Shown: positions 36,768 through 48,642, numbered from the stretch's first letter. The stretch: DNA of 64,000 bases from Angiostrongylus vasorum (GCA_018806985.1 JADANN010000468.1:1860001-1924000); one strand, 5' to 3'. Translations and numbers: made by a program. Notes: a model not told the origin generated them from the letters alone.

Positions 36768-37047
36768 AAGGATAAAGCATAAGGCTCTCGGCGTTGATCA
36801 ATCCGTGAAGGGATGCGCCATGCATTCGACTTCATTAAGCATCGTTTGGAAGTGATTGAATGCATATCTGGCCTTTACAATGGCTCGCAGTGGCCTGCCC
36901 ATGTGATGAGTCAGTGCTGCTATCTTCTCGGACAAGTCTGGTACCAATTTGTCGACTCCGGAGGAATGGAAGGCTTGGTGGATCATGGGAGCGGAGTTGA
37001 AGAGGCTGCAGTACACCTCCGACCACTGCTCCACACGTGCCCTTAAC
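36768..37047 (-). mobile_element. tRNA-derived SINE with 11-bp target duplication
   Basis: Minus-strand copy from aaggataaagcataaggctc to cacacgtgcccttaac. Flanked by aactcctagta at 36757-36767 and 37048-37058. The B-box segment is partly deleted (gggagcggagttgaagagg). Confidence 0.9.
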
Positions 37048-37058
37048 AACTCCTAGTA

Positions 37059-38203
37059 CCTTATTTAAATTGAACCTTAATGAGGAAACGCTAATTTTGG
37101 AAGCTTCATTGCCCTTACGTTCGTATATTTCTATTCGTATTTTTATATCTATAGCTCATATTTTTTGTTCACATTTTCGATAGCTTTTTTTGCCCAATTT
37201 AGCATCCAAAATATCCCGGTTTGGGAGAAAAAGGAAGATTCCAAGGTGATCACGCTTGGGTTTTGAACATAAAAAAGGACCTTATCTATTATTAATTTTC
37301 GACTAGTGCTTCTTTTTATTAGAAATCTTAATGAATTCGATAAGCTCATTTCCTTTTTCTACCTAAAAAACACCTGAAGAAAATAGGTCTTTTCAATGGG
37401 TCTATAGCTGTAGTACGTCCTTCGACCTTCTTTAGACGTTTTTTGGCCAAGGTGTTTTTCTTATATTTTTTAATTCAAGCCATAAAATCGTTATTGTTAG
37501 TTGTTACGTTTAGTAAGAGAATAGGCGAGAAAAAACTGTTGTAGCAGATACTTTTCCTCCAGGATTGCCACGATGACTTTCGAATTGCTAAATGAACAGC
37601 ATAGGTGAATCATTCTACGATGCTCTGAGAATGACTACATAATCGATTCATCTGAACTCAGTCAATGGCATCAATCAGTAAGCACCCTCGAGGAGCTGTT
37701 GTACGGTCCAATCGACCGAATCAATCGATCACTCCGAGATTCCAATGGAAAGAGATGGACGTTTCCATCTATGGCTGTTATATGTTACCCATCAATTCTT
37801 ACGATATGACGTCGTCGTAACAAAAAGCGATGAAGAGAAGCGAAGAAAAAATCGAAATAATTTGGCCGTAGAGGTTTTTTTCCGATAATGTCAAGGTCGG
37901 CCGCCATCTTCAACTATTCAACGCTCCTATGGCTTATACGGAAAATTCTGTTGAATTTTACTCGAAGAAAAAAAATTGATTTGGCCTTGCACATTCTTTT
38001 TAGTGAACTTCTTTTATTTCGTTTATTTCTGTGCTCGAATTGATTTCCTTTAAGAACCAGAACCAATAGTAAAGTAGTTGTTACTGTAGAATAGAAAAGG
38101 TCTATGCATGGAATCATGTGAATCAAATAGAATGCACAGAATCTGACGAACGAGAGCATTTAAGAAAGAAATAACTTTACACCAACGATCGAGAATGCTA
38201 TGA
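37059..38203. other. unassigned region with one coding-like segment
   Basis: Mostly uninformative. At about 37609-37806 plus, an open frame reads ENDYIIDSSELSQWHQSVST, LEELLYGPIDRINRSLRDSN and GKRWTFPSMAVICY before a stop. It looks coding but lacks a good acceptor, and I do not recognise it. Confidence 0.3.
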
Positions 38204-38545
38204 GAACTTGATACTTGGACGGCCCGTCCTCACTGGTTGTGCGGGCCCCAGCATAATCACTTTTCGGAGATTTACTGGCTAAGCCATTGTGGTTCCCTGG
38301 AAACCCGTGGTCAGCCTGGCCAAAGTCTGCCGCAGGTCTTCACCACTAAAGGCAGTCACAGCCCTTGTGGACCAGAGCGAGATTTGCCACCATGTGACTT
38401 TGATACTAGGACGGTGGTGGATCCTAGTATTGGCTTACTATCAGCTTGGGAGACCCTGCCGGGGGGGCGAATCTTCCCGCTGTACATCGCAGTCCGACAC
38501 CCAAGAACACCTCCGCGCCACGATGAGGCGGTAAACCGTTGGGAG
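38204..38545 (+). mobile_element. discrete retroposon-like element, copy 2
   Basis: Runs from aacttgatacttggacgg to gtaaaccgttggga. Flanked by gaatgctatga at 38193-38203 and gaatgctacga at 38546-38556 (10 of 11 identical). Closely similar to 2886-3265 throughout. Confidence 0.7.
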
Positions 38546-38556
38546 GAATGCTACGA

Positions 38557-39579
38557 TACAAAAGATAAGGCAGCTCTGTTCTATAAACGTTATTCTACAA
38601 TATTCAATAACGAAGCAGTTCTATTTTTGGAAGGCGGGAAGAAAAAAAATCTGCTAGGATGGCATTTTCTAATGTTTTTGTAAATTTCTCACAGTCATTC
38701 AAAATTGACAAAATATCCACCAAAGAGAAAAGAAAGAAAGAAACAATAGACTGTGAAGTATTTTCTGCTGACGTGTCGATTGGTTTCAAAACATTTATGA
38801 ACCTATGAGAAAGCCATGCTGTTAAGGATGTGTCTTTGATGTTCAGATGGATTTTATCTATAGAATAACAAGAAAAAAGATAAAATGCAATCAAATTGGT
38901 AAAATAAGAAGCAGGAAAAATAAGGAGTATAAAACAACATGTAAATAAGGAAACAAGTACGGTATGAGAATCTAAAATGTGCAAAAAATAGAGCACAGTG
39001 GTGTTTCTTCGTCAACTGAGCTAACATCTGGTCTTGTTTATAAAAATATCAAGGCCAAGATCACAAAGAGTAGAGTAAGAGATGACTAAAACAAGGACAT
39101 CTAAGCGGTTGCGATCGGATGAATTCGTGGATTAGTGGAGAGATGTGTTAAAATGTGATGGGGGTGATTGGTTGCGATCGAAAGGTGAAGGCATCGATCG
39201 CCCTCGGTTGGGGTTGGCATTGTTCTTGCCGGAGCGCCAATCGTTTTGCAGACGTGTTTCGTCGTTCGGTTGGACTTTTTGGAACCCAAAAGCATTTTTT
39301 TTCATTCGATTCGGTGTAAAGTAGTACTCAGTAAATGACTCACGTGTTTTTGGGATACGGTAGTAAAGGTTGATGCTAGTTTCTCTCAGCTTTTCATAAG
39401 AGTGTCTTTCATTCTGCACTTTTTATCGTCATCACTTCTGTGTCATTTAACCACATAGTGGATTTTGTTTTCCTTCTTTAATGTCTAGCATTTAGATGTT
39501 TGGTATGATGAAGGAATTCTTCGAATATTCCCTATTTTCTTGATGAGCACGTACGAGAACGTTGTTTTACTATTTGTCT
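38557..39579. other. no recognisable gene
   Basis: A hydrophobic minus-strand frame (38604-38996) and a basic one (39132-39419) are present. Neither has splice support or a recognisable domain. Confidence 0.35.
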
Positions 39580-40665
39580 ACGGTAACTGACAGTTTGACG
39601 GATTTCGTCTGCCTCATAACCTAGAAAGGTCAAATTGACTGCAATCTACTTAACCAAATACTTCCATAACCTCAACAAAAAGAAACCACGACTTCTAAAT
39701 TCCAATCGCATTGGAAACAAAATAGCTTCTTCGCCCACTAACTGCTTCCAATGAGACTTTCACTCAGTATTCCACTTGGTGACCAAGGCTTACGTGGATG
39801 GATAATGTGCCCCTCTCACATTAAAAAAGATAAGTTGTAAGTACTATGTGAGATTGCGGGTTATAACAAGGCATCCTCCTTGCGGTACATTTTCGGATTC
39901 ATGGAGTTTATCCGAAATGCTTCGAGAGAGTTGAAGTTCTAGATTCTTGTGCGTTGATGGTAACTTTTACTTAAAGATCTCTGTTATGTTTGTTATGTCT
40001 GTAGTTCCCTTTATTCCCTACGTGTCTGTAGTTGAACATCTGGTTTGTCTTTAAGTTTACTAACTAGGTGTTCTTTTATGCGACCGCACAGTGGTCTATT
40101 CGTTTCGTTAGTGTATTTGTCCTCAGATGGTCTCCAGAAGGTACACTCTACCCGGGCTCGTGCAATTACCGTACCTACTATTAGGGCATATAATGCAATT
40201 TTGAATTGCACATGGATGGTTATGCAATTGGTTGCGAACTAGCTGGCGTCTAAGGGTGTCCGATGGTATTTCCATCAATGTTTCCGAATTCTGTAGACCA
40301 CCCCCTCCTTGAGCAACGTTTTATAGCTGCACTTATTTCGTCTGAAATAAAGAGAAAGATAAATGGGAACTAATTTTCACTGGACATATCATTTTAAACC
40401 ATGGTTCCTCCTCTAAACCTATCCGGAGCAGCATTGTTTGGTGTCCATTGGAAATGGCTATTTGCCGCGACAATTTCAAGGATTCTTCCCTCTGCTCTCT
40501 TTCTGTGCACACACTGGTGGCTGCTCGAAACATCTTTCACACAAGCGTCATCCTGTGTGTGAGGGTGAAATTGGAGGTAATTAAGCATTATTTTGTTAGT
40601 GTTGGCCTTCGGTACCGCTTGATGACATGGCCATTCTTTGTTGAGTTGATTTTTGGCGTTGATAA
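39580..40665 (-). mobile_element. Penelope-like element, decayed
   Basis: Minus-strand PLE with the RT-endonuclease linker (cgcgacaatttcaaggattc side near 40470), Cys motif and GIY-YIG remnants (about 40011-40211; TNETNRPLCGRIKEHL), the C-terminal part and a 3' end with a ruined hammerhead-like segment near 39590-39630. Several stops interrupt it. The outer edge resembles the left end of the copy at 52902-53841. Confidence 0.65.
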
Positions 40666-41247
40666 AGAAAAAAATGGGAGTAATTTCTTCGTCCTTGTTC
40701 AGTTCTGTTCGTCGAATGTTCTCTGTTCCAGTTCTTCGAATACTTGTACTCTGTTATTCACGGATCCCGAAAAAAAATTGAAAATCTACTTCTCTTATAA
40801 AATTTCTTTCACCTGCATTTCGATGACGTCTTGCTCTCCTTCAGATCCTCTCGACGACCAGAATTATGTAGATGTCGTTTCTTTTTTAACTTTGCAAAAA
40901 AGTCCATGTAAATATAAATTATCCAAGAAATCTACCAATTAGCGATCGATCGTCTTGTAGATCACGACTATTGACAATCCATTGATGGAAGCGCCCTGTT
41001 TTCACTTGTGTGGTCTCCGATCCTTTCTGAAAACCTTCCTCGTTCATGGCTCTTCTGCAATTTTTCCTTTTTCTAACCTTTATGCCAATAATTCCGTTTC
41101 CAATTTCATCTTTCTTTGCCGATGTTTTTTTTTATTTCATGTTGATTAAGGCTTTTTCACAATGATAGTTTAACACTTCCTAAGTTAAATGACCTTACCT
41201 GACTCTTCATGAAAAACAAGAGATTTCTTTTTTATTATAACGTACTA
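40666..41247. other. no recognisable gene
   Basis: T-rich DNA with no supported feature. Confidence 0.4.
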
Positions 41248-41257
41248 GTAGATCCAA

Positions 41258-41534
41258 AGGGCGCGTGTGGCGCAGTGGTCGGTGACGCACTGCAGCACAT
41301 GGGATCGATCCCCGCGCCGCTGGCCCACCAAGCTTTCGATCTGTCCGGGGTTGATAGATTGGTGTCAGACTTGTCTCGGAGGATAGCAGCACTGGCTGGA
41401 TACATCGGTGGACCACCGCGAGTTATTGTAAAGGCCAGATATGCCCTCGATCACCTCCAACGATGCTTAATGAGGTCGAATGCATTGGGCATCCCTCAGG
41501 GATTGATCAACGCCGAAAAGCTTGGTCTTCATCG
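41258..41534 (+). mobile_element. tRNA-derived SINE with 10-bp target duplication
   Basis: Plus copy starting agggcgcgtgtggcgcagtg; B box gggatcgatccccgc. Flanked by gtagatccaa at 41248-41257 and 41535-41544. The 3' end reads cgaaaagcttggtcttc, changed from the family tail. Confidence 0.9.
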
Positions 41535-41746
41535 GTAGATCCAATATTTCTTCCGTGCATTATCTTTGCAGGATAGAAACCAAAAAAGAAAAAATCGGTC
41601 TAAAACTAGTTTTAACGTTTTTTTAAGTATGTATTTGAAGCATTAGCTTTCTAGTGTTTTGTTAATTTAGAATATTTAAGACATGTAATTCTTCGTATTC
41701 TTGTTGAGCAAACACGAGGTGTTATTTTTATTCTTTATTCACGAAC

Positions 41747-41785
41747 AAGCTGACGCTTCGGCGGATTTCGCCTTCCTCAGAGCCT
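41747..41785 (-). ncRNA. hammerhead-like motif, left arm
   Basis: Minus strand: stem I AGGCT, CTGAGGA, extra A, GGCG-hairpin-CGCC, GAAG (one change from GAAA), CGTC, then AGCTT, which pairs with AGGCT allowing one G-T. The A15.1 position is changed, so it is probably inactive. Confidence 0.5.
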
Positions 41786-41982
41786 GGAAGGGTCAAGTTG
41801 ACATCAATCTATTCGGCCAAACACCTCCATAACCAAACAGAGAAAACGCTAAACCAAGATTTCAATCACATTGAACACAAAATAGCTTCTTTGCACACTC
41901 ACCGCTTTCTATGAGTCTTATACTCAGGGTATAATATATGGAGGTGTTTGGTCGAATAGATTGCTGTCAACTTGACCTTTCT

Positions 41983-42021
41983 AGGCTCTGAGGATGGCGA
42001 AATCCGCCGTAGCGTCAGCTT
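41983..42021 (+). ncRNA. hammerhead-like motif, right arm
   Basis: Plus strand: AGGCT, CTGAGGA, GGCG..CGCC hairpin, GTAG in place of GAAA, CGTC, AGCTT. Stem I is intact, while the GAAA box has decayed. Confidence 0.45.
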
Positions 42022-42137
42022 GTTCGTGAATAAAGAATAAAAATAACACCTCATGTTTGCTCAACAGGAATACGAAAAAATTACTTGATCAATGCCGAGG
42101 TTAATAGAAAGTCGGACGTGGGAGTTTAAAACATGTA

Positions 42138-42498
42138 CTTTCAACAGTTGTAGTCACCTTAATCATCGAGTAATTCGAACCTGTAACGTCTGCATTCGTC
42201 CTCATCTTTCGCCAGAACCGCCCAATGGACTTCGCTCAGTTGAAGGACATAGCGCAAATCACGCTATTGAAAGGGAGCATTTTATTTCTACCGTTCCCCA
42301 CAACAGAGTCATCACTGATCACTCACCGGTACCTACCATAAAGGCTTGGATTACTCTTAATAGGTCTATCGAATTAAGATGTTGAACTCTTGGCCTTGAA
42401 AGAACCGTGAAGTGGGAATGAACCCCCGCTCGTACAATGCAAGTGGACACCTCGGAAGTGTGTATTAAAGAGGAAGTATAAAATGGATTAAACATACT
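42138..42498. other. no recognisable gene
   Basis: The 97-codon frame that starts inside the palindromic element and runs to 42385 has no recognisable domain. Confidence 0.35.
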
Positions 42499-42787
42499 GA
42501 AGGATAAAGGGTAAGACGTTTGGCGTTGATCAGTCCTTGAACGATGTACCATGTCTTCGACTTCATCAAGCATAGTTAGAGATATCTGAATGGATATCTG
42601 GCCTATGCAATGACTTGTGGTGGCCTACCGTTGTATCGAGTCAGTGCTACTATCCTCCCAGACACGTTTGTTACCATTTGCTGACCCTGGAGAGGTGGGA
42701 TCTCTGATGAGTCCAGCGTGCGGGCTCGAACCAATGACGACGTGTGAATTGCAAGGTACCTTTTACCACTGGGCTACGCGCGCCCCT
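42499..42787 (-). mobile_element. tRNA-derived SINE, older subfamily
   Basis: Minus copy with aaggataaagggtaagacgt at its 3' end and a canonical B box on the minus strand (ggttcgagcccgc). The head ggggcgcgcgtagcccagtg keeps both pol III boxes better than the young copies. Confidence 0.8.
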
Positions 42788-43269
42788 TGGAGTGTATAAT
42801 TTCCAGAAACCACATGGAATTTTTTGATAGTAGAGGACGAATTAGGTCGATTCCCTGAACTTTCAGAATCAGTGCCTGTCTTTTTCATTATTCACATCTG
42901 TATAGCGTAGGCTGTGCAAACTGGAACTCGTACGTGTTCTTTTTTTTCTGGAGGTGGTCACACATCCGTTTTTGTGTTTCACAGCTGATTCGCCGCCAGT
43001 TTGATGAATGTTCATTGAGTGCATGGCTAATCAATAGCTATGTTTTGCTTGTCTTTAGACTAAGAATAGCATGGTTCGTTGCCTTTCTTTTAAATAATTA
43101 TCCATCTCTTGCATTACTACTACTCTTTTCCTAAGTATAGAAATTTCTGGTTAACAGTCGCTGCGTTTTTCTTTTTTTTTCCTCGTTACGTCACGATTTG
43201 TAGATCGTTTGAAGTGTTTCTAATTTGTTGCATCCGCTTGATCAAGGCGACAAATACCGTCACCGTTTT

Positions 43270-43505
43270 CACTATGAGCCAGCGGATGTGTCACATCGGT
43301 GAGATTCCGATTCCGTCCAGGATTTCGCTATGAGCTACCGAATGGCTCACAGCGATGCAATTCCATCCGATTCCGTCGACGACATGGTTTGACGATCGCG
43401 CCGATCGGCCACCGCAGCTGCTCCGTCGCGTCCATCACGTCTTTCCGCCCGCCATCTGTGACTCCACAATCGCAGCGCGCTCTCTATCCCTCACTCGTGA
43501 CCCAG
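43270..43505. other. GC-rich island of unknown nature
   Basis: Noticeably richer in CpG than its neighbours (cgatcgcgccgatcggcc, agctgctccgtcgcgtcc). Direct repeats gattccgattccgtcc and catccgattccgtcga are visible. Overlapping plus-strand frames exist but none has a recognisable domain. Confidence 0.45.
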
Positions 43506-43599
43506 GTTTAAATGTCGTCCGGGTTTTTTTTATTCTTAGAAATCGTTGAAGCAATTTTCTATATGGTTGAGTTGACACGATTTTGGTATAAAAGCTATT

Positions 43600-43637
43600 A
43601 TTCGGCTAACTTTTCGGCGCCTTCGCCTTCTTCATTG
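43600..43637 (-). ncRNA. decayed hammerhead-like motif
   Basis: Minus strand ATGAAGA (C to A in the first base), GGCG-AAGG-CGCC hairpin, GAAA, then AGTTAGCC. Isolated from other PLE sequence; probably a relic. Confidence 0.35.
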
Positions 43638-43764
43638 TTGATCATAAAATCGTCGAAGTCTTTCTGTTCTCTTCATCACAAATTTCAAACCTGAGTTTTA
43701 TTAGTTTAGTCGCGTTCCTTATTATCACGCGTTCCTTAATGTGTTCATTGTTTCCTGGACTGGG

Positions 43765-44040
43765 ACTTGTGTAACGGCAGTGCACCTCCAAATGTTCTGC
43801 AATAGGTTCCAGATTGGTCCCTGGTTCAATCTCGCGCCCTAGGCAGATCCAAGCCCACCTATACTTCAGCACTGGTAGGTTTATACCAGACTTATAAGAG
43901 ATGATAAGACTACTAGCACCGGTGGTCGCAGGAAATCACTTTACGGGCTAGATATGTGCTCAATCACCTTCATGAAACTACGAATAGACTCGAATGCGTG
44001 GCGCTTGCTTAGAAGATTGATCAACTCCGAATGCTGTGCG
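43765..44040 (+). repeat. diverged SINE
   Basis: Head gacttgtgtaacggcagtgc, B box ccctggttcaatctcgcgcc, body ggtttataccagacttataa and 3' end gaagattgatcaactccgaa. Old subfamily related to 17807-18075. Confidence 0.65.
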
Positions 44041-44129
44041 TTGTGACGTTTCCCCTATCTTGTAAATTCAAATTAATTTTAGTTCGTACGTTCTTATTCT
44101 ATGGACATATTCTTTGTTGTTAGTGTTCT

Positions 44130-45115
44130 TAAGTGTTTTGACAATACAACCACAATGGTGCTGAGATAATTTTAACCTTTTTATTTTACTGCCTACTCTT
44201 TTTTAATGGCAGGGTATATTGCGAAATATAACTTCAACGAAGCTGAGATATTTGCAAAACTCCGGACCTAGCTGAGAAACAGGCGAAACGAAGGATCCGC
44301 ATGGTGTGGTGGTGAACGCGTTACTCCCCTGAAAGCAAAATAGCGCGTTCGTTCCCCACCATAGGCACCTGCGGTCCAGAGTTTTGCAAGTAATCTCAGC
44401 ACCTTCAACGAAGCTGCCTTTGGTGGGGGAACGAACGCACTATTGTCCTTTCCAGGGAGTAACGCGTTCACCACCACACCATGCGGGTCCTTCGTTTCGC
44501 CTGTCTCTCAGCTAGTTCTATCGATCTTTTGCCATCAGCAATCACCCGTCAACGGGATTGATCTGGGGAGCCCAAATCGGTGTAGAACCCAGTTAAGCTG
44601 AGGCTATAGTTATAATCACAATTTTAACCTTTTTTATTTTACTGCCTACTCGTTTTAATGGCAGATATATATTGCGAAATATAACTTCAGCGAAGCTGAG
44701 ATATTTGCAAAACTCTGGACCGCAGGTGTCTATGGTGAGGATCGTATATGAGTTATTTTTTCACATCATACCCTACCATGAAAAAAGAATAGGCATTAAA
44801 TAAAAAGTGATTTATGCTACGGTTCCAGCTTAACTGGGTTCAATGCCAATTTGTGCTCATCAGATCAATCCCGTTAACGGGTGATTGATGATAACAGCTA
44901 TAAATTAGAAGCACGGCTGAGAGAAAAGCGAAACGAAGGACCCGCATGGAGTGTGGTGAACTCGTTCGCCCCCCGGAAAGGGTAATAGCATGCTCGATCC
45001 ACACTGCGGACACCTGCCGTCTTTAGTTTTGCAAATATCTCAGCATCATTGTGATTATATTTCAAATCACACTTTACCATGAAAAAAAAATAGGGAGAAT
45101 AGAAAGTAAAAAGTG
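44130..45115. repeat. cluster of repeat family C units in inverted order
   Basis: Holds at least three units. Around 44278-44380 (plus) and 44420-44520 (minus) the same block appears in both orientations (ggatccgcatggtgtggtgg with ccaccacaccatgcgggtcc), making a palindrome of about 100 bp per arm. Further units at 44620-44740 and 44800-45115 repeat gctgagatatttgcaaaact, gggttcaatgccaatttgtg and gcaaatatctcagcatcatt. Confidence 0.7.
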
Positions 45116-46242
45116 GTTAAATTGTTTTGAAACTATTAGTTAAGCACTTTGTTAAGTCAACGAACGGCTCCATTTTGATTCATTCACTTTTGTTCATCTG
45201 TTTATGGCCTGGAGCCTGTTAGTCGCGCGACTGCATGCCGCTTACTTAAGTTGCACTGAGAACGGAACCAAGTAAGAATCAAACCTGATCATGTACTGCC
45301 CCCTGAGCCATGAATTAATTCAGGAGATGAGCTACTTCTATCTGCTCTGATTTGACTTCTACTTTTTGTATGCACGTTATAATATCCATAGAGGAACACG
45401 ACGTGTTATCTGTGAGTGCAAATAGCCCTCGAAGCGAGCGTGGAATATTGATCAGACTACTTTCTCAATAAAACATAGTAAAAATATTCAGTCCCGTACC
45501 AGAACCGTGATGCTCTTCGCTTCTCTTAGGCGAATGGATCCATTGATCAAATGCACTATGCGACAAAGAGCGGAGTAGAGTCAGAGTCATTACTAGTGCT
45601 AGGTGATACAGGTTGTACAGGCGGTTATTTAAATAATAATGTTGTAGCCATTGGCTCGTTAGGTGTAAAACTTCAGTACATTATCTGAAATCCATTGGTT
45701 TGTTCTTTTCTCGCACTCCGTTATCGAATGCTCCATCTGAGCTTTGCATCCCCTGCAAGCGAGCTATTGCTATCATCAATATTATTGTAGTTATCGTTCA
45801 TTTAGTTGATGCCTATTTATTACAAATACGTGATAACAAACAACTACATAGAAATAGATGAAGCTATGACTGACTTTTGACTGCGCATCCTGTAGTGGAT
45901 CGTTGAGTGTTAAACTAAGTCACGCAGTCCCCTTCGCTCAGATGGCTCGTCTTCATAGCTGCTAGGAGCCCCATCACGTATCAGCCATTTCGCTGCAGTA
46001 ATTGCTAGTTTGGTAGTTTTTTCTGGAGTTATGAGACAGCTGTCGTGCCCGGACATTCCTGGCGTACGTCATCATAGGCGGCCGGACCTTGCGACTAGGT
46101 AACTGCAGGCCATCGACAGAGACTAAATGGAATCAACAGAAAGACAGAAATAACATTTCGGTAGGAAATTGTTTTAGAATCAATAGAATTTAAGTGTTAG
46201 AATTCAGGCTTAGTAAGCCTGCTGGAAACTAACTGAACTTTT
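45116..46242. other. no recognisable gene
   Basis: About 1.1 kb; a moderately GC-rich part near 45910-46120 has no coding assignment. Confidence 0.35.
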
Positions 46243-46333
46243 ATGAAATTATATAAGAAACTGAAGCCTCTTGGAAAATTCAAGAAGAGAAATCCGTACG
46301 GACCACATCCAGTTTTGAAACAAAAAATCTCAG
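46243..46333 (+). other. possible first exon, unidentified
   Basis: ATG-initiated 30 codons, KLYKKLKPLGKFKKRNPYGP then HPVLKQKIS, ending at a good donor (cag-gtgagaa). Basic and coding-like, but no downstream exon could be joined to it. Confidence 0.2.
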
Positions 46334-46599
46334 GTGAGAAATTCTACCGAAAGGACTGAACTAAAAGTTCATCATACCGTAGCATATAATTCTATATTAC
46401 AGAAATGTTACAAATGTGAAAAATCGAACTTTCGCCAACAGAATATGAGACAAACAAAAGAGATAAGCACGGAGCTATGTTGCACTGTAAAGCGCTAAGA
46501 ACGACGTTACCACGATTTCCGCTGATTACACTCTAAACTCGTTTATCTGTAATATCATGCCCCATTAAAAATTTAAGGCCTCTATAAACAGATTTTATT

Positions 46600-46925
46600 G
46601 TGATATTATGAAAATACTGCATTTCACATGATATCCTACCGTGAAAAATTACAGTAGGCAGTAAATAAAAAGGTTAACATTGCGATTTCGACTACAGCCT
46701 CAACTTAACTGGGTTCAATGCCGATTTGTGCTCTCCAGTTCAATCCTGTAGGCAGGTGATTGCTGATGGCGCCGTTAGGTAGAAAACTAGCTGACAGAGA
46801 GGCAGAGCAAGGGCCTCAGTGGTGCAATGTGCACCACGCGAGCCCCTGGAAAAAGTAATCGCAGTTCGATCTGGCCTTAGGTCCAAGATTTGCAAATATC
46901 TCAGCATCATTGTGGGAGTAAGGAA
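46600..46925 (+). repeat. repeat family C, long copy
   Basis: Blocks catgatatcctaccgtg, cagtaggcagtaaataaaaa, gggttcaatgccgatttgtg, ggtgattgctgatggcgccg, tcgcagttcgatctggcc and caaatatctcagcatcattg in family order. Confidence 0.7.
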
Positions 46926-48364
46926 CTATTTAACGAATTAAAGGCAGCTGAATCTATTAGTAAAAGTAAGTAAAAAACCAAGGTGAATTGCTAAATTCAA
47001 GAAGGAAATCGATTTGAAGTCACTAAATTTTTATTATTCATTGCTTAAATTCTGTTTATTCCTATATCCTGTCAATAGTTTGCCGTTTAATCATGAGGAG
47101 TCAAGAGTGTTGAACAGTGACGTAAGTTAAATTGTTCATCCTCTGACAAGACCACTCCACTTATGAGGGGAGGGGAGGGGGAGGGGAGGGGCAATTGGGA
47201 CGGTGTGAGTTGATATCAGCTGGTTTTTTTTATGGTCGTTTATTTTGGCGTAGAGAAATTTCCGTCGTACTTCTTGTATTCGATCGATATCTCATCTAAC
47301 TTAGATCATTGTACTGGGTAACGGATCTGATAGTTCATTTTATAAATAACAAAGACAGTACAGATATGGCTTTGCTGCATTGTATAATTTAACGTCAACG
47401 GCTTGTGTTTGCTGTGATAACGTGACAAATCGTTGAGGCGAGTTGTATGGCAAAATTGTAGCATGATGTACTCGATATAGCGGAAATCATTGTCTCTATA
47501 CGTGACAAGGCCTGGGAAGCCTAAATGTTCAGCAGTATACTTTCCTATAGGGTCTCGCTTCCAGTGTCTTATTCTTGCAACGTTCTATTAATTTTACAAA
47601 CATCGCTGTCGAGTAGATTCACCGTAAAATCTGCAATTCTTACTTGTTATACTTTTTACAAACCAGTTACAATCTTTGTAACCTAAATCCTACAATTAGC
47701 GTTCTTTACAAGTACTCTGATTTCTTTGGTTCGCTTCCTTTCCTGCTCATACAGTTAAATGCCATCTTTTGAAATTGTTAGCCCTTGTTTCGTTTGCAGT
47801 CAAAGTGAGTCGCCAACGTGATTCACAAACTTGTGTCTCTGGCTGTTCCTACCTGCTCCGAAATAATTTAAGGGCTATTAGAATCTACATATTTTTTTTC
47901 AACAAAATGCGGTTTTCCGTTCCACCAGCACGAATTTCTGGTTTTTCGGTAGCGCTCTAAAATTTTCTTTTCTTCGTGGAGATCTGTGTTTTGAACATCA
48001 AGGCGACTAACGAAGTGGAAGTTCGTCGAACTGGATGTCATCATGTTCCACAGTGTTAATATTTGCTTCTGATCCGTTTACTTTCAAGACCTACGAACGT
48101 TGAAATCGTTTTCAATCTTTTGGAGATTTACACTTAATATGAAGCTGAAAATGAAAGCAGCTTTTTAGAATAGCTGACTTTAAATCGATAGAGTAAAGTG
48201 TGTTCTATAAGTCTGTCAAGTTCTCAAGTCCTTAAATACTTTAGCTGTAGAGAAATTACTCAAAAAACGAGTATCATCCATTGTGTATCAGCGTGTAGAA
48301 ATGGATTCTTATCCATATTTGACAGTTATCCATTTCTAATCCTTTCGATGGATCATAATATTGA
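46926..48364. other. no recognisable gene
   Basis: Contains the G-rich tract described at 47162-47191; otherwise nothing supported. Confidence 0.4.
47162..47191 (+). repeat. G-rich tract, possible G-quadruplex
   Basis: Repeated GAGGGG units with at least five runs of four or more G in 30 bases, in an otherwise AT-rich region. Confidence 0.7.
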
Positions 48365-48368
48365 AAGT

Positions 48369-48642
48369 GGCCCGCGTGCCGAAGTGGTCGGATGCGCCCT
48401 GCGACACACACATGGGATTGGTTCCCCGCGCCCGTGGCTCACTAAGCCTTCCATCCCTCCTGGGTCGGCAAATTGGTACCAGACTTGTCTGCGAGCATAG
48501 CAGCACTAGCTCGATACATCGGTAGGCTATTGCGAGCCGTTGTAAAGACCAGATATGCATTCAATCACCTCCAACGATACTTAATGAACTCGAATGCATG
48601 GTGCATCCCTCAAGGATTGATCAACGCTGAGATCTTTACCTT
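48369..48642 (+). mobile_element. tRNA-derived SINE
   Basis: Plus copy: gcccgcgtgccgaagtggtc head, B box gggattggttccccgc, body ttggtaccagacttgtctgc, 3' end gctgagatctttacctttta. Possible imperfect duplication cataatattg / catgatattg. Confidence 0.85.

Larger units (their letters stand above)
41688..42124 (+). mobile_element. palindromic non-autonomous PLE derivative
   Basis: Inverted arms (about 41688-41835 and 41936-42084) share gaatacgaa..ttgctcaaca, tttattctttattcacgaac, a hammerhead-like core and cacctccat/atggaggtg. A unique tail follows the right arm (caatgccgaggttaatagaa, then agtcgg). Flanked by tttaagacatgta (41675-41687) and tttaaaacatgta (42125-42137). No protein coding capacity. 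Confidence 0.7.

Noticed and set aside
38237..38683. 148-codon plus-strand frame
   Set aside because: It lies mostly inside the discrete repeat copy 38204-38545 and is not conserved in the other two copies.
40448..40942. 164-codon plus-strand frame
   Set aside because: Its first half is antisense to the PLE linker region and the rest has no recognisable domain.
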